DNA of 64,000 nucleotides. It comes from Mermis nigrescens. Lineage: Eukaryota > Nematoda > Enoplea > Mermithida > Mermithidae. Within the stretch, counting starts at the first letter, position 1. The number at the start of each line of letters is the position of its first letter. Below, piece after piece: positions 31,419-41,754 of the stretch. A program made the translations under genes and the position numbers. The stretch is taken from the NCBI GenBank assembly GCA_036768485.1, contig JAVLUZ010000142.1, positions 893,999-957,998 of the forward strand, given 5' to 3'. Under the pieces are notes generated by a model. The model worked only from the letters and a program-made list of their open reading frames with translations, was not told the origin of the DNA and did not search any database.

Positions 31419-32217
31419 CAGGTCCGTATCCAGCGGGCGGAGGGGGCTGCCCCCCCCCAAATGGGGAAAAATTTTTCTTCCTCCCAAGGGTCCCCCAAGG
31501 GGAAAAATGAAAAATTGACAAAGTGCGCCTAAAACATCGCCAAAACAGGTTTTTAGCGTCTTTTTAAAGAGTAAACTCAAAATTTTCCGGCGCTACGCAC
31601 CGGATTTATTGTTTATGTATAATTTTGTCTTCTAAACCGCTAAAAATCGCTCAAATTTGAGTAAGACATAGAGAGCATGTCAATTATTTTCTAGCGTTGA
31701 ACAACGGATTAATTTTTTAGGTATAGTTTTTGCCTTCTAGCTCACTCAAAACAGCACAAATTTGAGTTATGAAATGGGAAACATGCAATTTTTCCAGCGC
31801 TTCACGCCGTATTTATTGTTTACATATGTTTTTTGTCTTCTAGCCAGCTCAAAACCGCTCAAATTTTAACTTTACATACAGAATATGTCAATTTTTTGGC
31901 TCTTGGCGCCGAATCATTCATTATCCGTATTTTTTTCTCTGTAAAGCACATGATTAAGTACAAAGGCAAAAGATAAAAAATAATTCGTTGAGTAAGTGAT
32001 GAGAAATCAGCTTGAATGATAAATTTGCTCTGTATCAATATATAATATAGTGAAAATTTTTTAATTTTTTGTTGAAATATTTCTTTACCATTGTACAGAG
32101 CTCGCCGAGATATGCTCAAAACTGCCTTTATTTTCGCCTATCTCCTGATGGTTCTCGAGATATCTTACCTAGAAAATTTTCACCCCTTCCCCAAAAAAAA
32201 TCCTGGTTACGGGCCTG
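31419..32217. mobile_element. Family H element, 799 bp, hAT-like target duplication
   Basis: Ends CAGGTCCGTATCCAGCG and TCCTGGTTACGGGCCTG. Flanking CTGTCACC (left) and CTGTCGCC (right) match at 7 of 8 bases, as for an aged 8-bp hAT duplication. Inside are several hairpin variants (CCGGCGCTACGCACCGG near 31,588; AGCGCTTCACGCCG near 31,797). Non-coding. Confidence 0.7.
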
Positions 32218-32789
32218 CTGTCGCCTGTTCAGGTATGTGCTCACATGTTTATGTATACCATTCTTACAGATTCCCCAGTATGAATCGCGCACTGCTTCAA
32301 TGAGTTGTTGCCTGTCGTTTGGAGGAAGTGCTTAACTTCTGAGTTCTGCGATTCCTATGCAGATAACTGTTTCCAATCTTAGAATGTCTAAATTCTTGAA
32401 TCAAATTTTTTAGGATGCAATTTCTGAGAAAGCAACATGTTTATGTCGTTCAAAGGATAAAATATTTGATAAGATCTAAAAAGTTGTCAAAAACAAATGT
32501 TTCTGATACAGTTTCAGTAAGCCAAACTTTTAGTTTTTTATTTTGTTATTCTACATACTGCGTTTTAATTTACTGGTTTTTCTATTTTTAGGCTACGCCA
32601 GTTAAGCGTCATGAATGTGCTCATTAACAACGTCGTATTATTTTATCAAATTTATCGTCAAACATTTTGGTTCAAATTTTATGGTAATTATACAAAAAAA
32701 GCATTTTCGAACTTGGCTGGCTCTTAGCAGGAGAAATTTTAAATTTCTGACTTCTATCATTGTCAATATAAGCGGAACCACGGTTTTTT

Positions 32790-33535
32790 TTTGTATTCGG
32801 CAAACATTTTTCCCGATGTACAAAGACTTTTCGGGACCGTCTTTGTACATGTACAAAGATTTTTGGGAAGACAAAAATTGCAAAAAGGTCTAAAATTCGA
32901 AAAATTTCGGCGCTTCTCGCCGAAATGAGTAATTGTGTGTTCTATATATCTTTATAATGGCAGAAATTGCATTTCAAGAGTAAAAATATCAAATTTTTCG
33001 GCGCTTCGCGCCGTTTTAAGACGATTCTTAGTGATTTTTGCCCTTAGAGACCCAGAAATTAGCTAAAACACTACGAAGAGTCGAAGAACTCTGTTTTTAC
33101 CACACTAAAATCGCTGCTGTACCATATTATAGTACCCAAAAATTTTGTGTGTACAGAATGTACAAAGATTTTTAGGAAGACAAAAACTGTAAAAAGGTGT
33201 AAAATTCCCAAAATTTTCGGCGCTTCGCGCCGAACTGATAAATTATTTGTCCTATATATCTTTAAAATGGCAGAATTTGCATTTAGAATGGAAAAATGTC
33301 AATATTTTTCGGCTCTTCGCGCCGTTTTCAGATAATTTTTAGTAATTTTTGGCGTCAGAAACCCAGAAATTAGCTAAAATACACTACCAAAGATCGAAAA
33401 CCCTGTTTTACCACACTAAAATCGCGACTGTACTATATTATAGTACACAAAAATTTGCATGTACAAAATGTACAAAGACTTTTGGGGACCATCTTTGTAC
33501 ATGTACAAACGGACCTTGTACAAAAAAAAACACTG
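32790..33535. repeat. Repeat family T, two units in tandem
   Basis: Two units of about 370 bp share CTTTGTACATGTACAAAGAT, CGGCGCTTCGCGCCG (exact at 32999-33013 and 33218-33232), TATATATCTTTA, CAGAAATTAGCTAAAA, ACCACACTAAAATCGC and TATTATAGTACCCAAAAATT. Ends with GGACCTTGTACAAAAAAA. Confidence 0.85.
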
Positions 33536-33872
33536 AGCGGAACACAAATAATTTTTCACTTACAGATGTTTGAGCATACTTTTCCGCTATTAATAAAAAA
33601 TAAGAGAATATTTGTATAATAATTACCTTATATCACTCATAAATTATACATTTTTCGACTTCAGTTTTGCGTTAATTTTCCAAGAAAAATTTTCTCTCAT
33701 TTCTTCTGCAGATTTTGATTACACATGTGCTAGTGGTTTGAACCCTAGAATTATAATATCGCTCAGAACCCCATAATTATTTATCGACGTGCGATTTTAG
33801 CAAATCCTCTAAAAAAAGAAGTCCTGAGATAAGGATGAATCACTATAAAGTAAGCGTATATACTGTTCGTAC

Positions 33873-34003
33873 TTTTGAAATGTCAATAGACATAATTATC
33901 GAAGCTTTGACTGCGTCCCATTTTCTTTTATCGGCCTGTGTCAGTTTTAATCCTGGGCCACCAAGCTGTTTCATTTGGTACGCCTTAGTTGAGGCCATTA
34001 TCT
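33873..34003 (-). CDS. Candidate first coding exon, unknown product
   Basis: After acceptor TCTTTAG, an ATG at 33998 opens 42 codons: MASTKAYQMKQLGGPGLKL then TQADKRKWDAVKASIIMSID, ending at donor AAA|GTACGA. Composition is protein-like. It could start the SGNH gene, but its phase-0 end does not fit the next known exon (32268-32330, phase 1), so an intermediate exon would be needed. Confidence 0.28.
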
Positions 34004-34077
34004 CTAAAGACCATATTTTTAAATTCATCAAATTCATTTAAGAGAGTTCGTAAATTACACGTACGTATGGTAGTCAC

Positions 34078-34222
34078 TACCATGTGTGGGCAGCACCCGG
34101 ATTCTGGGGGTCTCAGTATGGGGATGTTACTAGAAATAGAATTCTGGGGGTCAGGTAATCTGCGGGGGTATTTCAACTTATGGGAGATACAGACTATACC
34201 TAGGCGTGGGGGGTTTGTAGGT
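34078..34222. repeat. Repeat family B copy
   Basis: CCATGTGTGGGCAGCACCCG at the left, TAGGCGTGGGGGG at the right. Contains GAATTCTGGGGGTC. About 145 bp. Confidence 0.6.
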
Positions 34223-34663
34223 ATGTAAACCTCCGAAAGGAAATACCCCCAGAGGGTCTACAACGTTTTGGCGCCAGTAACTTATAAATCATTCTATAAA
34301 TCATTCTAATTTAACCAATTTTAAAGCAATTTTAAAATAAATTATATATTCAAAAAGCATGTTCTACAAGCTACAAAATATCATATTGTTCTTTTCGATT
34401 CATTGAGTATTCATTTGTGTACGACTGAAAAACTGTGGAAAATCCAGTGTATTTTTAGATGCGTTTTATTATCTCACTAAATCCAAATATATTCTCTAAG
34501 TTATTTATACCATCACGTAGAGAATTCAATGGGCTTTCAGAAGCTGTATAATACTTTAGTCATAAATGAAATGTTAATTATTAATAATATTACAAAGAGT
34601 GTGGCGCCAAAACGGCTGCGCCGAAACGTCCCATTACGCCGCCCTCCCCCAAAAAAAATTGCC

Positions 34664-34802
34664 ATATTACCTGCAGTCTAGGCTGCTGCTTTTTGACTGC
34701 ATATAATTTTACATTGTATGCTATATTACCAGCAGTCTAGGCCGCTGGTTTTTGACTGCATATAATTTTACATTGTGTGCTATATTACCTGCAGTTGACT
34801 GC
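34664..34802. repeat. 59-bp satellite, about 2.3 units, reverse strand
   Basis: ATTACC starts at 34666, 34725 and 34784, 59 bp apart, each followed by GCAGTCTAGGC and TTTTTGACTGCATATAATTT. Reverse complement of the array at 23915-24240. Confidence 0.92.
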
Positions 34803-35155
34803 AAATAACTACTGCCTAAAGTATGTTGTATATTGTAATTCAAGAGATATACGATTGAATATTCATAGTTCAAACCGCGCGCTTGACTTGAGGTTAAATA
34901 GACCGTAATTATCAATTACGGTTTTGGCGAAATTTTTTGGCGACTTCTCGTACAAAAAAATATTTTGCATGAACTAAAAAAACTAGGAAACTTCTACTTG
35001 CACTTAAAATTGCACTTAACAACAACAACAAAGATTTATTGCAAAACGTACAAGACATGGTAAAAATAAAGACACAGCGTACGATACAAAGATATGATAA
35101 AACGATATATGACTAAAACGTCAGCAACGGGACACGCAGTCACGAACGTGAAAAC

Positions 35156-37924
35156 TTACACGTGCCCCTTCAGATGAACAGAAAAATCAAAAGCATTTAG
35201 TTTGCGTTTAAAAATTTCTAAACTAGGTGAATTTACAACATCAACTGGAAGTGAATTCCACAGATTCACATATCTATGACTGAAATCATACTTGAGAATA
35301 TCTGAACGAGCTACTGGAACAGTCAGTTTAAGGTTATTGACAGAGCGAGTATAGTTGCGATTAAATGCGAAAAACTCGTCACAGAGAATGTGTGATTTTC
35401 CATTAATAATCTGATAGTAAAAGGATAAAGCAAAACGAATACGGCGTATTTCGAGACGTTCTAACGACAGACTTTTTAAACGATCATTATATGACAAACC
35501 ACTGTTAAAACCAAAAATACAACGGGTAAACTTGCGCTGAACTCGCTCGATACGATCAATATCTCGAATACGATAAGGACTCCAAACGGTACAGCAGTAC
35601 TCTAAAAGCGGACGAACATATACAACAAAAGCACGAGACAAAATTTTATGATCACGAGAGAAGAATAACTTCAGTATCAGACTGGATCGCTGAGAAGCTT
35701 TTTTAATCACTTCATGATAGTGCTGCTGAAATTTCAAATTTTGAGACATTAGAACACCTAAATCGCGGACACAGTCAGAATCAGAAGGTAAAAGTTGATT
35801 TCCAATAAAATATTGATGTTTAGGATTATTATAACCCATGTACAAAACTGAGCATTTATCAATAGATATCTGAAGCTGCCATTCACGCGACCATGTATAA
35901 AGCTTATTAAGGTCGTTTTGAAGTATAGTTTTAGAAGAGGACAAATTATACATTTTAACATCGTCAGCAAATAACCGAATACGACTACTCATATTATCAC
36001 ATAAATCATTAATGTAAATCAGAAAAAGGGTTGGCCCTATCACGCTCCCTTGCGGGACGCCGCTAGTTACATTAAAGCTATCTGAAAAAGAACTATTAAC
36101 AACAACGCACTGAGATCGAGAGGATAAAAAAGATTTAAGCCAGTTGAAAAGAAAACCATTTAGACCATATGCAGAAAGTTTATGAAGTAATTTTGTGTGC
36201 GATAAAGAATCGAAAGCTTTTTTAAAGTCGATAAAAATTACATCTACAGTAGATTTTCTATCAATAAATTTTGCCCATTCGTTTTTACACTTTAGCAATT
36301 GCATTTCACATGATCGACCTTTTAAAAATCCAAATTGGAGAGGAGAAAGTAAATTATTTATATTTAAGTAATCCAGAATCTTTTTATTAACAATTTTTTC
36401 CATAATTTTACAAGGAGAGCAACACAACGAAATCGGACGATAATTTTCTACACAAGCAGAATCACCTTTATTTTTGAAAACTGGAATTACGTTTGCTTGA
36501 TACCACAATTTTGGAATTGAACCTGATCGAAAAGAAGTTTCAAAGATAGAAGCAAGAGGAGGAGAAAGCAAATAACTTAGTTTTTTAATAAAAAATGAGC
36601 ATAGGCCATCAGGGCCACATGCAGTACTTGGTTTAGATTCGCGAATAGCTCTGTAAACGGTGTCTACATCGAAATTCATTTCTGCTAACGAAGAAAAAGT
36701 ACGAGCCTGAAAAACAGGAAGATTTTGATCATCAACAGTGAAAACAGAGGCAAAATATGAGTTAAAATGATTAGCTTTTACATGATCGTCATCTAATTCA
36801 ATACCATTAGATAAAGTCAGGGGAAATGAACTTTTCCTGATTTTTAAACGAGAATTAACAAAATTGTAAAAGTTACGGATATCGCCTGATTTCAAAACTT
36901 CTAATTCTTCTTTAGCGTAAAAATTTTTGGTTTCTCTTTTTATAGATTTGCAGAAACTAGAATAGATAGTTCGATTTATTCGAGTTTTGAACTTTTTGTA
37001 ATTTTTCCATAATTTAAGTTTTTTTAAATATAACTTACGGATGTGTTTAGGAAATACTTTCTTAAAATTTCTATGTACTTTTTTAGGTATTAGATCAGAA
37101 CTAATAGTTTGAAGAACTGAAACAAAAACATTATACATATCATCTGCCGAAGTACACTGATTAAATAAATCGGGCCAAGAAACAGTGGCTAATCGCATAG
37201 AAATTAACTCGTAATTGGCTTTTCGAAAATTTAAACAAGAGGGCATGTGATTTGTCTCTTCGTACCCTTGAATTTCGAAAGCAATAGAATTATGATCACT
37301 AACAGAAAAAGGAGGTGATATCTTCACGTTAATGGCTTGATTAAGTGAAAAAAGCAAATCTAATATATTATTATCGTGAGTTGGACTACGGATTAGTTGC
37401 TCCAAACCAGTTGTACAGAAGGTGTCATAAAATAAAGTATTGATGGGATCAGAAGGAAAGGTGTTGGAGACCCAATTAATTTTAGGAAGATTAAAATCAC
37501 CAACAATTAATAAAGGATAAGGTACATTAGAAGCCCATTCAATAGAATTACAAAGACTTTCAGCATACATAATATCATAAGTAGGAGGACGATAAGCTAG
37601 AATAAATCTAGTTTTGAAATCAGTATTGCATAAATCAAAAATTAAAATTTCACAGGCAGGAAAATTGATAGGAATTTTGATGTGTTTAATATGTAGATTA
37701 TTATTAGCAAAAACTATAAGTCCACCCCCACGTTTATTTAACCGATCACATCGAATAATTTGGTAATTATTTGAACTGCAAAGTAGACTATCTGGAATTT
37801 CAGGATAAAGCCAAGATTCACAACAAAGTATTATTTCAAACTGTTTGCTATTTAGTAACAGTTTTAAATCACCTAGCTTATTTAACAAACTTCTTGAATT
37901 GAAATACAGAACTTTTAAACGCAA
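35156..37924 (-). CDS. LINE ORF2: endonuclease and reverse transcriptase
   Basis: About 920 codons. The endonuclease covers roughly residues 1-220: NSRSLLNK, CCESWL, GGGLIVF, YRPP, LIVGDFNLPKINW, SDHNSI (Asn, Glu, Asp, His residues of APE-type nucleases). The RT runs about 420-720: ACGPDG, NYRPISLCCSPCKIMEKIV, VIFIDFKKAFDSLSH, SGVPQGSVIGPTLFLIYIND, LFADDVKMY (catalytic Asp pair). A C-terminal region ends near LWNSLP. It nicks target DNA and copies the element RNA into it. The codon at 37924 is TTG, and the frame is open back to the ORF1 stop; the first ATG is codon 119, past the first catalytic residues. So ORF2 has no usable AUG start of its own. Confidence 0.93.
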   Translation of the reverse strand: MRLKVLYFNSRSLLNKLGDLKLLLNSKQFEIILCCESWLYPEIPDSLLCSSNNYQIIRCDRLNKRGGGLIVFANNNLHIKHIKIPINFPACEILIFDLCNTDFKTRFILAYRPPTYDIMYAESLCNSIEWASNVPYPLLIVGDFNLPKINWVSNTFPSDPINTLFYDTFCTTGLEQLIRSPTHDNNILDLLFSLNQAINVKISPPFSVSDHNSIAFEIQGYEETNHMPSCLNFRKANYELISMRLATVSWPDLFNQCTSADDMYNVFVSVLQTISSDLIPKKVHRNFKKVFPKHIRKLYLKKLKLWKNYKKFKTRINRTIYSSFCKSIKRETKNFYAKEELEVLKSGDIRNFYNFVNSRLKIRKSSFPLTLSNGIELDDDHVKANHFNSYFASVFTVDDQNLPVFQARTFSSLAEMNFDVDTVYRAIRESKPSTACGPDGLCSFFIKKLSYLLSPPLASIFETSFRSGSIPKLWYQANVIPVFKNKGDSACVENYRPISLCCSPCKIMEKIVNKKILDYLNINNLLSPLQFGFLKGRSCEMQLLKCKNEWAKFIDRKSTVDVIFIDFKKAFDSLSHTKLLHKLSAYGLNGFLFNWLKSFLSSRSQCVVVNSSFSDSFNVTSGVPQGSVIGPTLFLIYINDLCDNMSSRIRLFADDVKMYNLSSSKTILQNDLNKLYTWSREWQLQISIDKCSVLYMGYNNPKHQYFIGNQLLPSDSDCVRDLGVLMSQNLKFQQHYHEVIKKASQRSSLILKLFFSRDHKILSRAFVVYVRPLLEYCCTVWSPYRIRDIDRIERVQRKFTRCIFGFNSGLSYNDRLKSLSLERLEIRRIRFALSFYYQIINGKSHILCDEFFAFNRNYTRSVNNLKLTVPVARSDILKYDFSHRYVNLWNSLPVDVVNSPSLEIFKRKLNAFDFSVHLKGHV

Positions 37925-37948
37925 AGTACGAGAAAGGGGCGCGACTAC

Positions 37949-38824
37949 CTAGGTGAAGAGTTGGTTATTAATATTACGGTTCGGTTTGCATTTAACACAA
38001 TCGGCGCGAAAATCGATAAAAAGACCTTCTTCACCTCGAGATTTACGATCGTTGAGCTCGGAAACCAGTTCGCGTTGACGTTTTCTTTGAAGGAATGATA
38101 AATCAGGACGGCACCGCAAACGCGAAAGTTGGTCTTTGGATTTAACGCGGACTGTCTTATTGATCAAGGAAACGAAGCGATGCCTTGCCTGAACCGACGC
38201 TAGGCAAACTTTGACAAACTGGACGCGGTTTTCGTGAATGGGACCATCACGAAAGACGCGTGTAACATCAGATGATACTAGATCGTGACCATCAGAATGA
38301 GAATCGATTAGCCGTTTGACCTGATCAATGTCCTCAACACTGTTCGATAAAGGCAAGTTAAACAGAACAGCATTACATTTCTTAGAATCTCTTTCGATAG
38401 CATCATTAATCAGAGCAGATAGTTCGTTTTTATCATAATTGGTAGGAGAATTTCGAGAATGTTCAAGACGATCAACTTTCTTTTCTAAATCGGCAAGCTT
38501 AGTAGCAAAATCATCTAAGCGACGTTCAATATGCAAATATTTTTTCACAATTGGTTTACAGTGGAAACAATAGAAAGTGGAATCGGGCTTTGAATAAGTT
38601 TCATAATCATGATCATTAACTTTCAAACAAGAAGTATGACCCCAACGGTCGCAAAAATCGCATAATAAGGCAGTGTCGTCATCAGAAACTAACTTGTAGC
38701 AAATGATACAATCACAAGAATTATCGTTCGTATCATCAAGTAAATCAAAGTTGGACCTTCGAGATGGTGACTTAGAACGTAGGCTGGTATCCGTGATCTT
38801 CGGTACGCCATTTTTTTTACCCAT
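37949..38824 (-). CDS. LINE ORF1: PHD finger and coiled coil
   Basis: 291 residues from ATG at 38824 to TAG at 37949-37951. A C4HC3 PHD-like finger at about residues 37-94 (CDCIICYKL, CDFCDRWGHTSC, FYCFHC) is followed by a short coiled coil (IERRLDDFATKLADLEKKVD). Then come the nucleic-acid-binding-type region typical of LINE ORF1 proteins (CNAVLFNLPLS, VTRVFRDG) and a basic C-terminus (RKRQRELVSELNDRKSRG, CVKCK). Such proteins package element RNA. ORF2 continues in the same frame right after the TAG. Confidence 0.9.
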   Translation of the reverse strand: MGKKNGVPKITDTSLRSKSPSRRSNFDLLDDTNDNSCDCIICYKLVSDDDTALLCDFCDRWGHTSCLKVNDHDYETYSKPDSTFYCFHCKPIVKKYLHIERRLDDFATKLADLEKKVDRLEHSRNSPTNYDKNELSALINDAIERDSKKCNAVLFNLPLSNSVEDIDQVKRLIDSHSDGHDLVSSDVTRVFRDGPIHENRVQFVKVCLASVQARHRFVSLINKTVRVKSKDQLSRLRCRPDLSFLQRKRQRELVSELNDRKSRGEEGLFIDFRADCVKCKPNRNINNQLFT

Positions 38825-38904
38825 GGTCGAAATATGTAGGTATGTAGAGTTGAAATATTGATCAAATTAATTAGAAGTAACGCATTGCGGCTCTTCAGCT
38901 CACT

Positions 38905-40670
38905 AAATTATGCACTAAACTCTTCAAAATGCACTAAATCTAGTGCATTTCACTGCAACTGGCTGTGCTGGCGCATCGCACAGTCACAGGGTTGCCAAGT
39001 GCTCTTGTCAAAAAAAGCCCAATTTTAACCTCAAACTGCCTAAATAAACCCCCAACCAATGTTGAAGCATACACGCAAAAATCTTCAATCGCTAATTCAT
39101 GCCTCAAGCGGCCTCAAAAAACCTCGAAATGGGTAGAAAACCCCCAACCCAATATGTCAACCCTGATCGCAGTCACAACTCACAACGCAATATTTTCACA
39201 ATCACAGTAAAAAATACCTTCTGCATATAGCGATGAAGGAAGTAGCTTGCGTTAAAATATCGATACTTAAAAATCTAATATGGAGTGTGAAGAGACTTAT
39301 GGACATGTTATTAATTGGTTATTGAAAAGGGCAGTAAAGACTGAAGAAATCATTGAGGAAAATCATCATCAAAAAAAGGATAGTTGCATGAAACATGCTG
39401 TAGAACACTGATATTTTTTTGTTTATTCAGGAAATTTCAGCTTTGTTGAGTCGGGATGTGGTGATGGTTGTTTTCCTAACTGAGGCACTAAAGTTGAACT
39501 GCATTAGGTGTCGTGAAATTTTCTGTCAAAATTAATTGTCCTCTAACGAAAAGACATAAAACTTTTCTGACAAAAAAATAGTTTCAAATTTAGAAACATT
39601 TCACTGTGAAAGCGATTGTCGTCGAGCCGTCGCGAAAATTATAAAAATTTGATGTTTACCTGATTTCACATCGACAAATTTGGAAATTTGCAATAAAAAT
39701 TGTTAATGCGCTCGTTGACAATCGAAGATCTGAATTTTTCAATGGATTTTCAACGAATTTGATATAAATTTGAGAGAAAGTATCACATGATACAACATGA
39801 ACGAATATAATCTAATTCCATTCAAGTTTAAGTTATCATAATATATAATTAAGCCTCCTGTTACCAAGGGGTCGCGCATCCTATAATTGCCATCGAGGAC
39901 TTGATCGAAAATCTAGTCCATAACGGAGATATGTAACAAAAATCAATAAAAAAATACATATTTGATAGCCGAGAACATAGGATTTAAAAAATTTAATTAA
40001 TTTTGCATGAAACTGAAAACCAAGTGAATAAAACATATCTGATAGGACATTTAAAAATGTGTAAGAAATGCGATCTGCGACACGCGTAATGCATGTTATT
40101 AAATCATGAAATCAAGGTTTTCTAACAAAATATAAGTCACTAAGTTTTCTTCTGCTCAATAAAACCTGTGTCCCAGTGAAAAAAGAGGTTGTTGAGAAGA
40201 TTGCCACATAAGAATTTATGGTCTCACAGTAAAGAGCAAAAATAGGCAAACGGAACTGAAGCTTGGTAAAAGTATGGTTAATATGTTTAATAAAACGGTC
40301 ATAAGTGAAGACTAAGATAAGGAAAAAATTTAAATCAAGCAAACTATGTGAGCTAATTTAAATCAAGCAAACTATATGAGCTTATTACGCTTATATTTAG
40401 GGTGTGTTAATTTTTGTTCAATCTTAATGAAATTTTACCAGTATGTGAAACAAACATAGGAATTTCAGCTGATACGTTTTTATTATGTTGATGTATGTAA
40501 CAGTTGGTTACTGTAAAACTTTTTGCGAAGGTCACACTTTTCTCTACGTACACTTGCGCAGCATGAAATGATATGGCCTATTATTTTCCGCTGCATAGTT
40601 TCTTTCTAATAAAGTTTTTGCAGGCTTACTCGTAATTAATCGCTTCGCTACCCATTCGCAAAAAAAGATA
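38905..40670. other. No gene seen
   Basis: About 1.8 kb upstream of the LINE. A small palindrome (TGCACTAAATCTAGTGCA, about 38,930-38,948) lies near the probable LINE 5' end. A direct repeat AATTTAAATCAAGCAAACTA occurs twice near 40,328-40,375. Otherwise AT-rich DNA. Confidence 0.45.
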
Positions 40671-40677
40671 AACCACA

Positions 40678-40838
40678 CATGGGCGTAGGAGGGTTGAAGG
40701 GGGTTTACCTTCCTCCCCCAGAAGTTAAAATACTTCCGGCAGACTACTGTAGACCCCCAGAATTCTACTTTTAGGAATATTGTTGGTGATATACCCAATC
40801 CTGACCCCCTCCACCAGAATTTCGTTGCTGCCCATGTA
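40678..40838. repeat. Repeat family B copy
   Basis: CACATGGGCGTAGGAGGG at the left and GTTGCTGCCCATGTATGG at the right. Core GACCCCCAGAATTCTA, as at 49590-49755. Confidence 0.6.
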
Positions 40839-40954
40839 TGGATGACCAACATGCACAAATCCTCCTGGAACTTGATATGTCGAAGAAGTGATTAGAGTAT
40901 CTTATTCAATTATTTCAAATATTACTTCTTTCCCATTCAGTTTTTTTGACAACA

Positions 40955-41195
40955 GAAACTATAGTCTACAAAAAATTGTGCATGGAAATTAATTTTCAGC
41001 ACTCAAGCGAGTATCTACAAAAGTGGCTTTTAGGCAGAATACACTTTGCATTGCAAAACTTTGTATGCTTATCAGTCGCTAAGCGCATTGTCATAATTTT
41101 TGCTTCAGTTTAAACCGCTTTTGTAATCGATTCGCATTTATTCAGAAATTGTGATCCATTCACAAGGTTTTGGGGAATAGACTGTAAGTCTTATG
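40955..41195. repeat. Dispersed repeat shared with 56715-56945
   Basis: TTGTGCATGGAAATTAATTT, TTTAAACCGCTTTTGTAATC and CACAAGGTTTTGGGG line up in order with 56715-56945. Function unknown. Confidence 0.6.
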
Positions 41196-41510
41196 ACAAA
41201 TACTAAAATAGGTAGGAACCGTTAAAAAGCGCTAATCAGAAAGTGAGATATCGATAATCTATTACACGAAACCATGGACATTTTTCGGTCGATATAAATC
41301 GATCAATTGAATTTGTACATTTGTGCGTTTAACGTTTGATCCATTGATATTAATAAACAAAATTGAACAATAAATCATCTCCACTCATTGGGCCATCAGA
41401 AAAATTAATGCAAATTATATGATTGTAGCGTAAGTGCAGGCCAAAGTAAGTACACCTTTTCAGGCCCACCCGTAAATCCTACTAATGAAAAAATAGGGAG
41501 AAAGAAAAAG

Positions 41511-41750
41511 CATGATAAGCATAGGTAACAACACACGGAGCCTTGACCATGACAATCATTAGTAACAACACCCGCAGCCTGGGAGAAACGGGAGAAACGG
41601 CGAAACCATGATAAGTATAGGTAACCACACCCGGAGACTGGGAGAAACGGGAGAAACGGCGAAACCATGATAGGCATAGGTAAGCAAACCCGGAGCCTGG
41701 GAAAAACGGGAAAAACTTCGAAACCATGATAAGCATAGGTAACCACAACC
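41511..41750. repeat. 60-bp tandem repeat, about 4 units
   Basis: CCATGATAAGYATAGGTAA recurs at about 41,606, 41,666 and 41,726 with weaker copies at 41,511 and 41,546. Each unit carries CCCGGAGMCTGGGAGAAACG. Confidence 0.85.
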
Positions 41751-41754
41751 GGAG

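Larger units (their letters stand above)
28480..32330 (-). pseudogene. Broken multi-exon SGNH (GDSL-type) hydrolase gene
   Basis: Exons in transcript order: 32268-32330 (tentative), 29840-30083, 29093-29199, 28480-28719. Splice sites and phases agree between them. Exon 2 holds block I, FPNFLIIGDSMLRGI, and block III, ITIHVGTNDLFDF. Exon 3 reads KAIIICPILPRLDVSDIG. Exon 4 holds block V, LFADDGLHLNRNG, with the Asp and His of the catalytic site. SGNH enzymes are esterases/lipases. The copy is damaged: one frame break near 29,950-29,957, an in-frame TAA at 29924-29926, and a second frame break at about 28,540 that brings a premature TGA. The breaks could also be sequencing errors. Upstream exons are unknown (see 33873-34003). 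Confidence 0.72.
35019..38900 (-). mobile_element. Full-length-looking non-LTR retrotransposon (LINE)
   Basis: Minus-strand element with ORF1 (37949-38824), ORF2 (35156-37924), a 3' UTR of about 135 nt with AATAAA near 35,036, and a (TTG)n tail at 35019-35031. PHD finger in ORF1, APE-type endonuclease plus RT in ORF2 and a short microsatellite tail fit the CR1/L2/Jockey side of LINEs. Both frames are open over 3.6 kb, so insertion is recent or sequence is under selection. The 5' end is not defined; sequence upstream to about 38,990 may belong to it. No clear target duplication was seen. Confidence 0.9.

Noticed and set aside
32615..33573. Open frames of 70-90 residues in family T
   Set aside because: The same stretches recur as non-coding repeats at 12.6, 21.1 and 63.6 kb with frame differences.
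35156..38824. Domesticated reverse transcriptase gene of the host
   Set aside because: PHD-type ORF1, endonuclease, RT, AATAAA and a (TTG)n tail in the standard order are simply a LINE.
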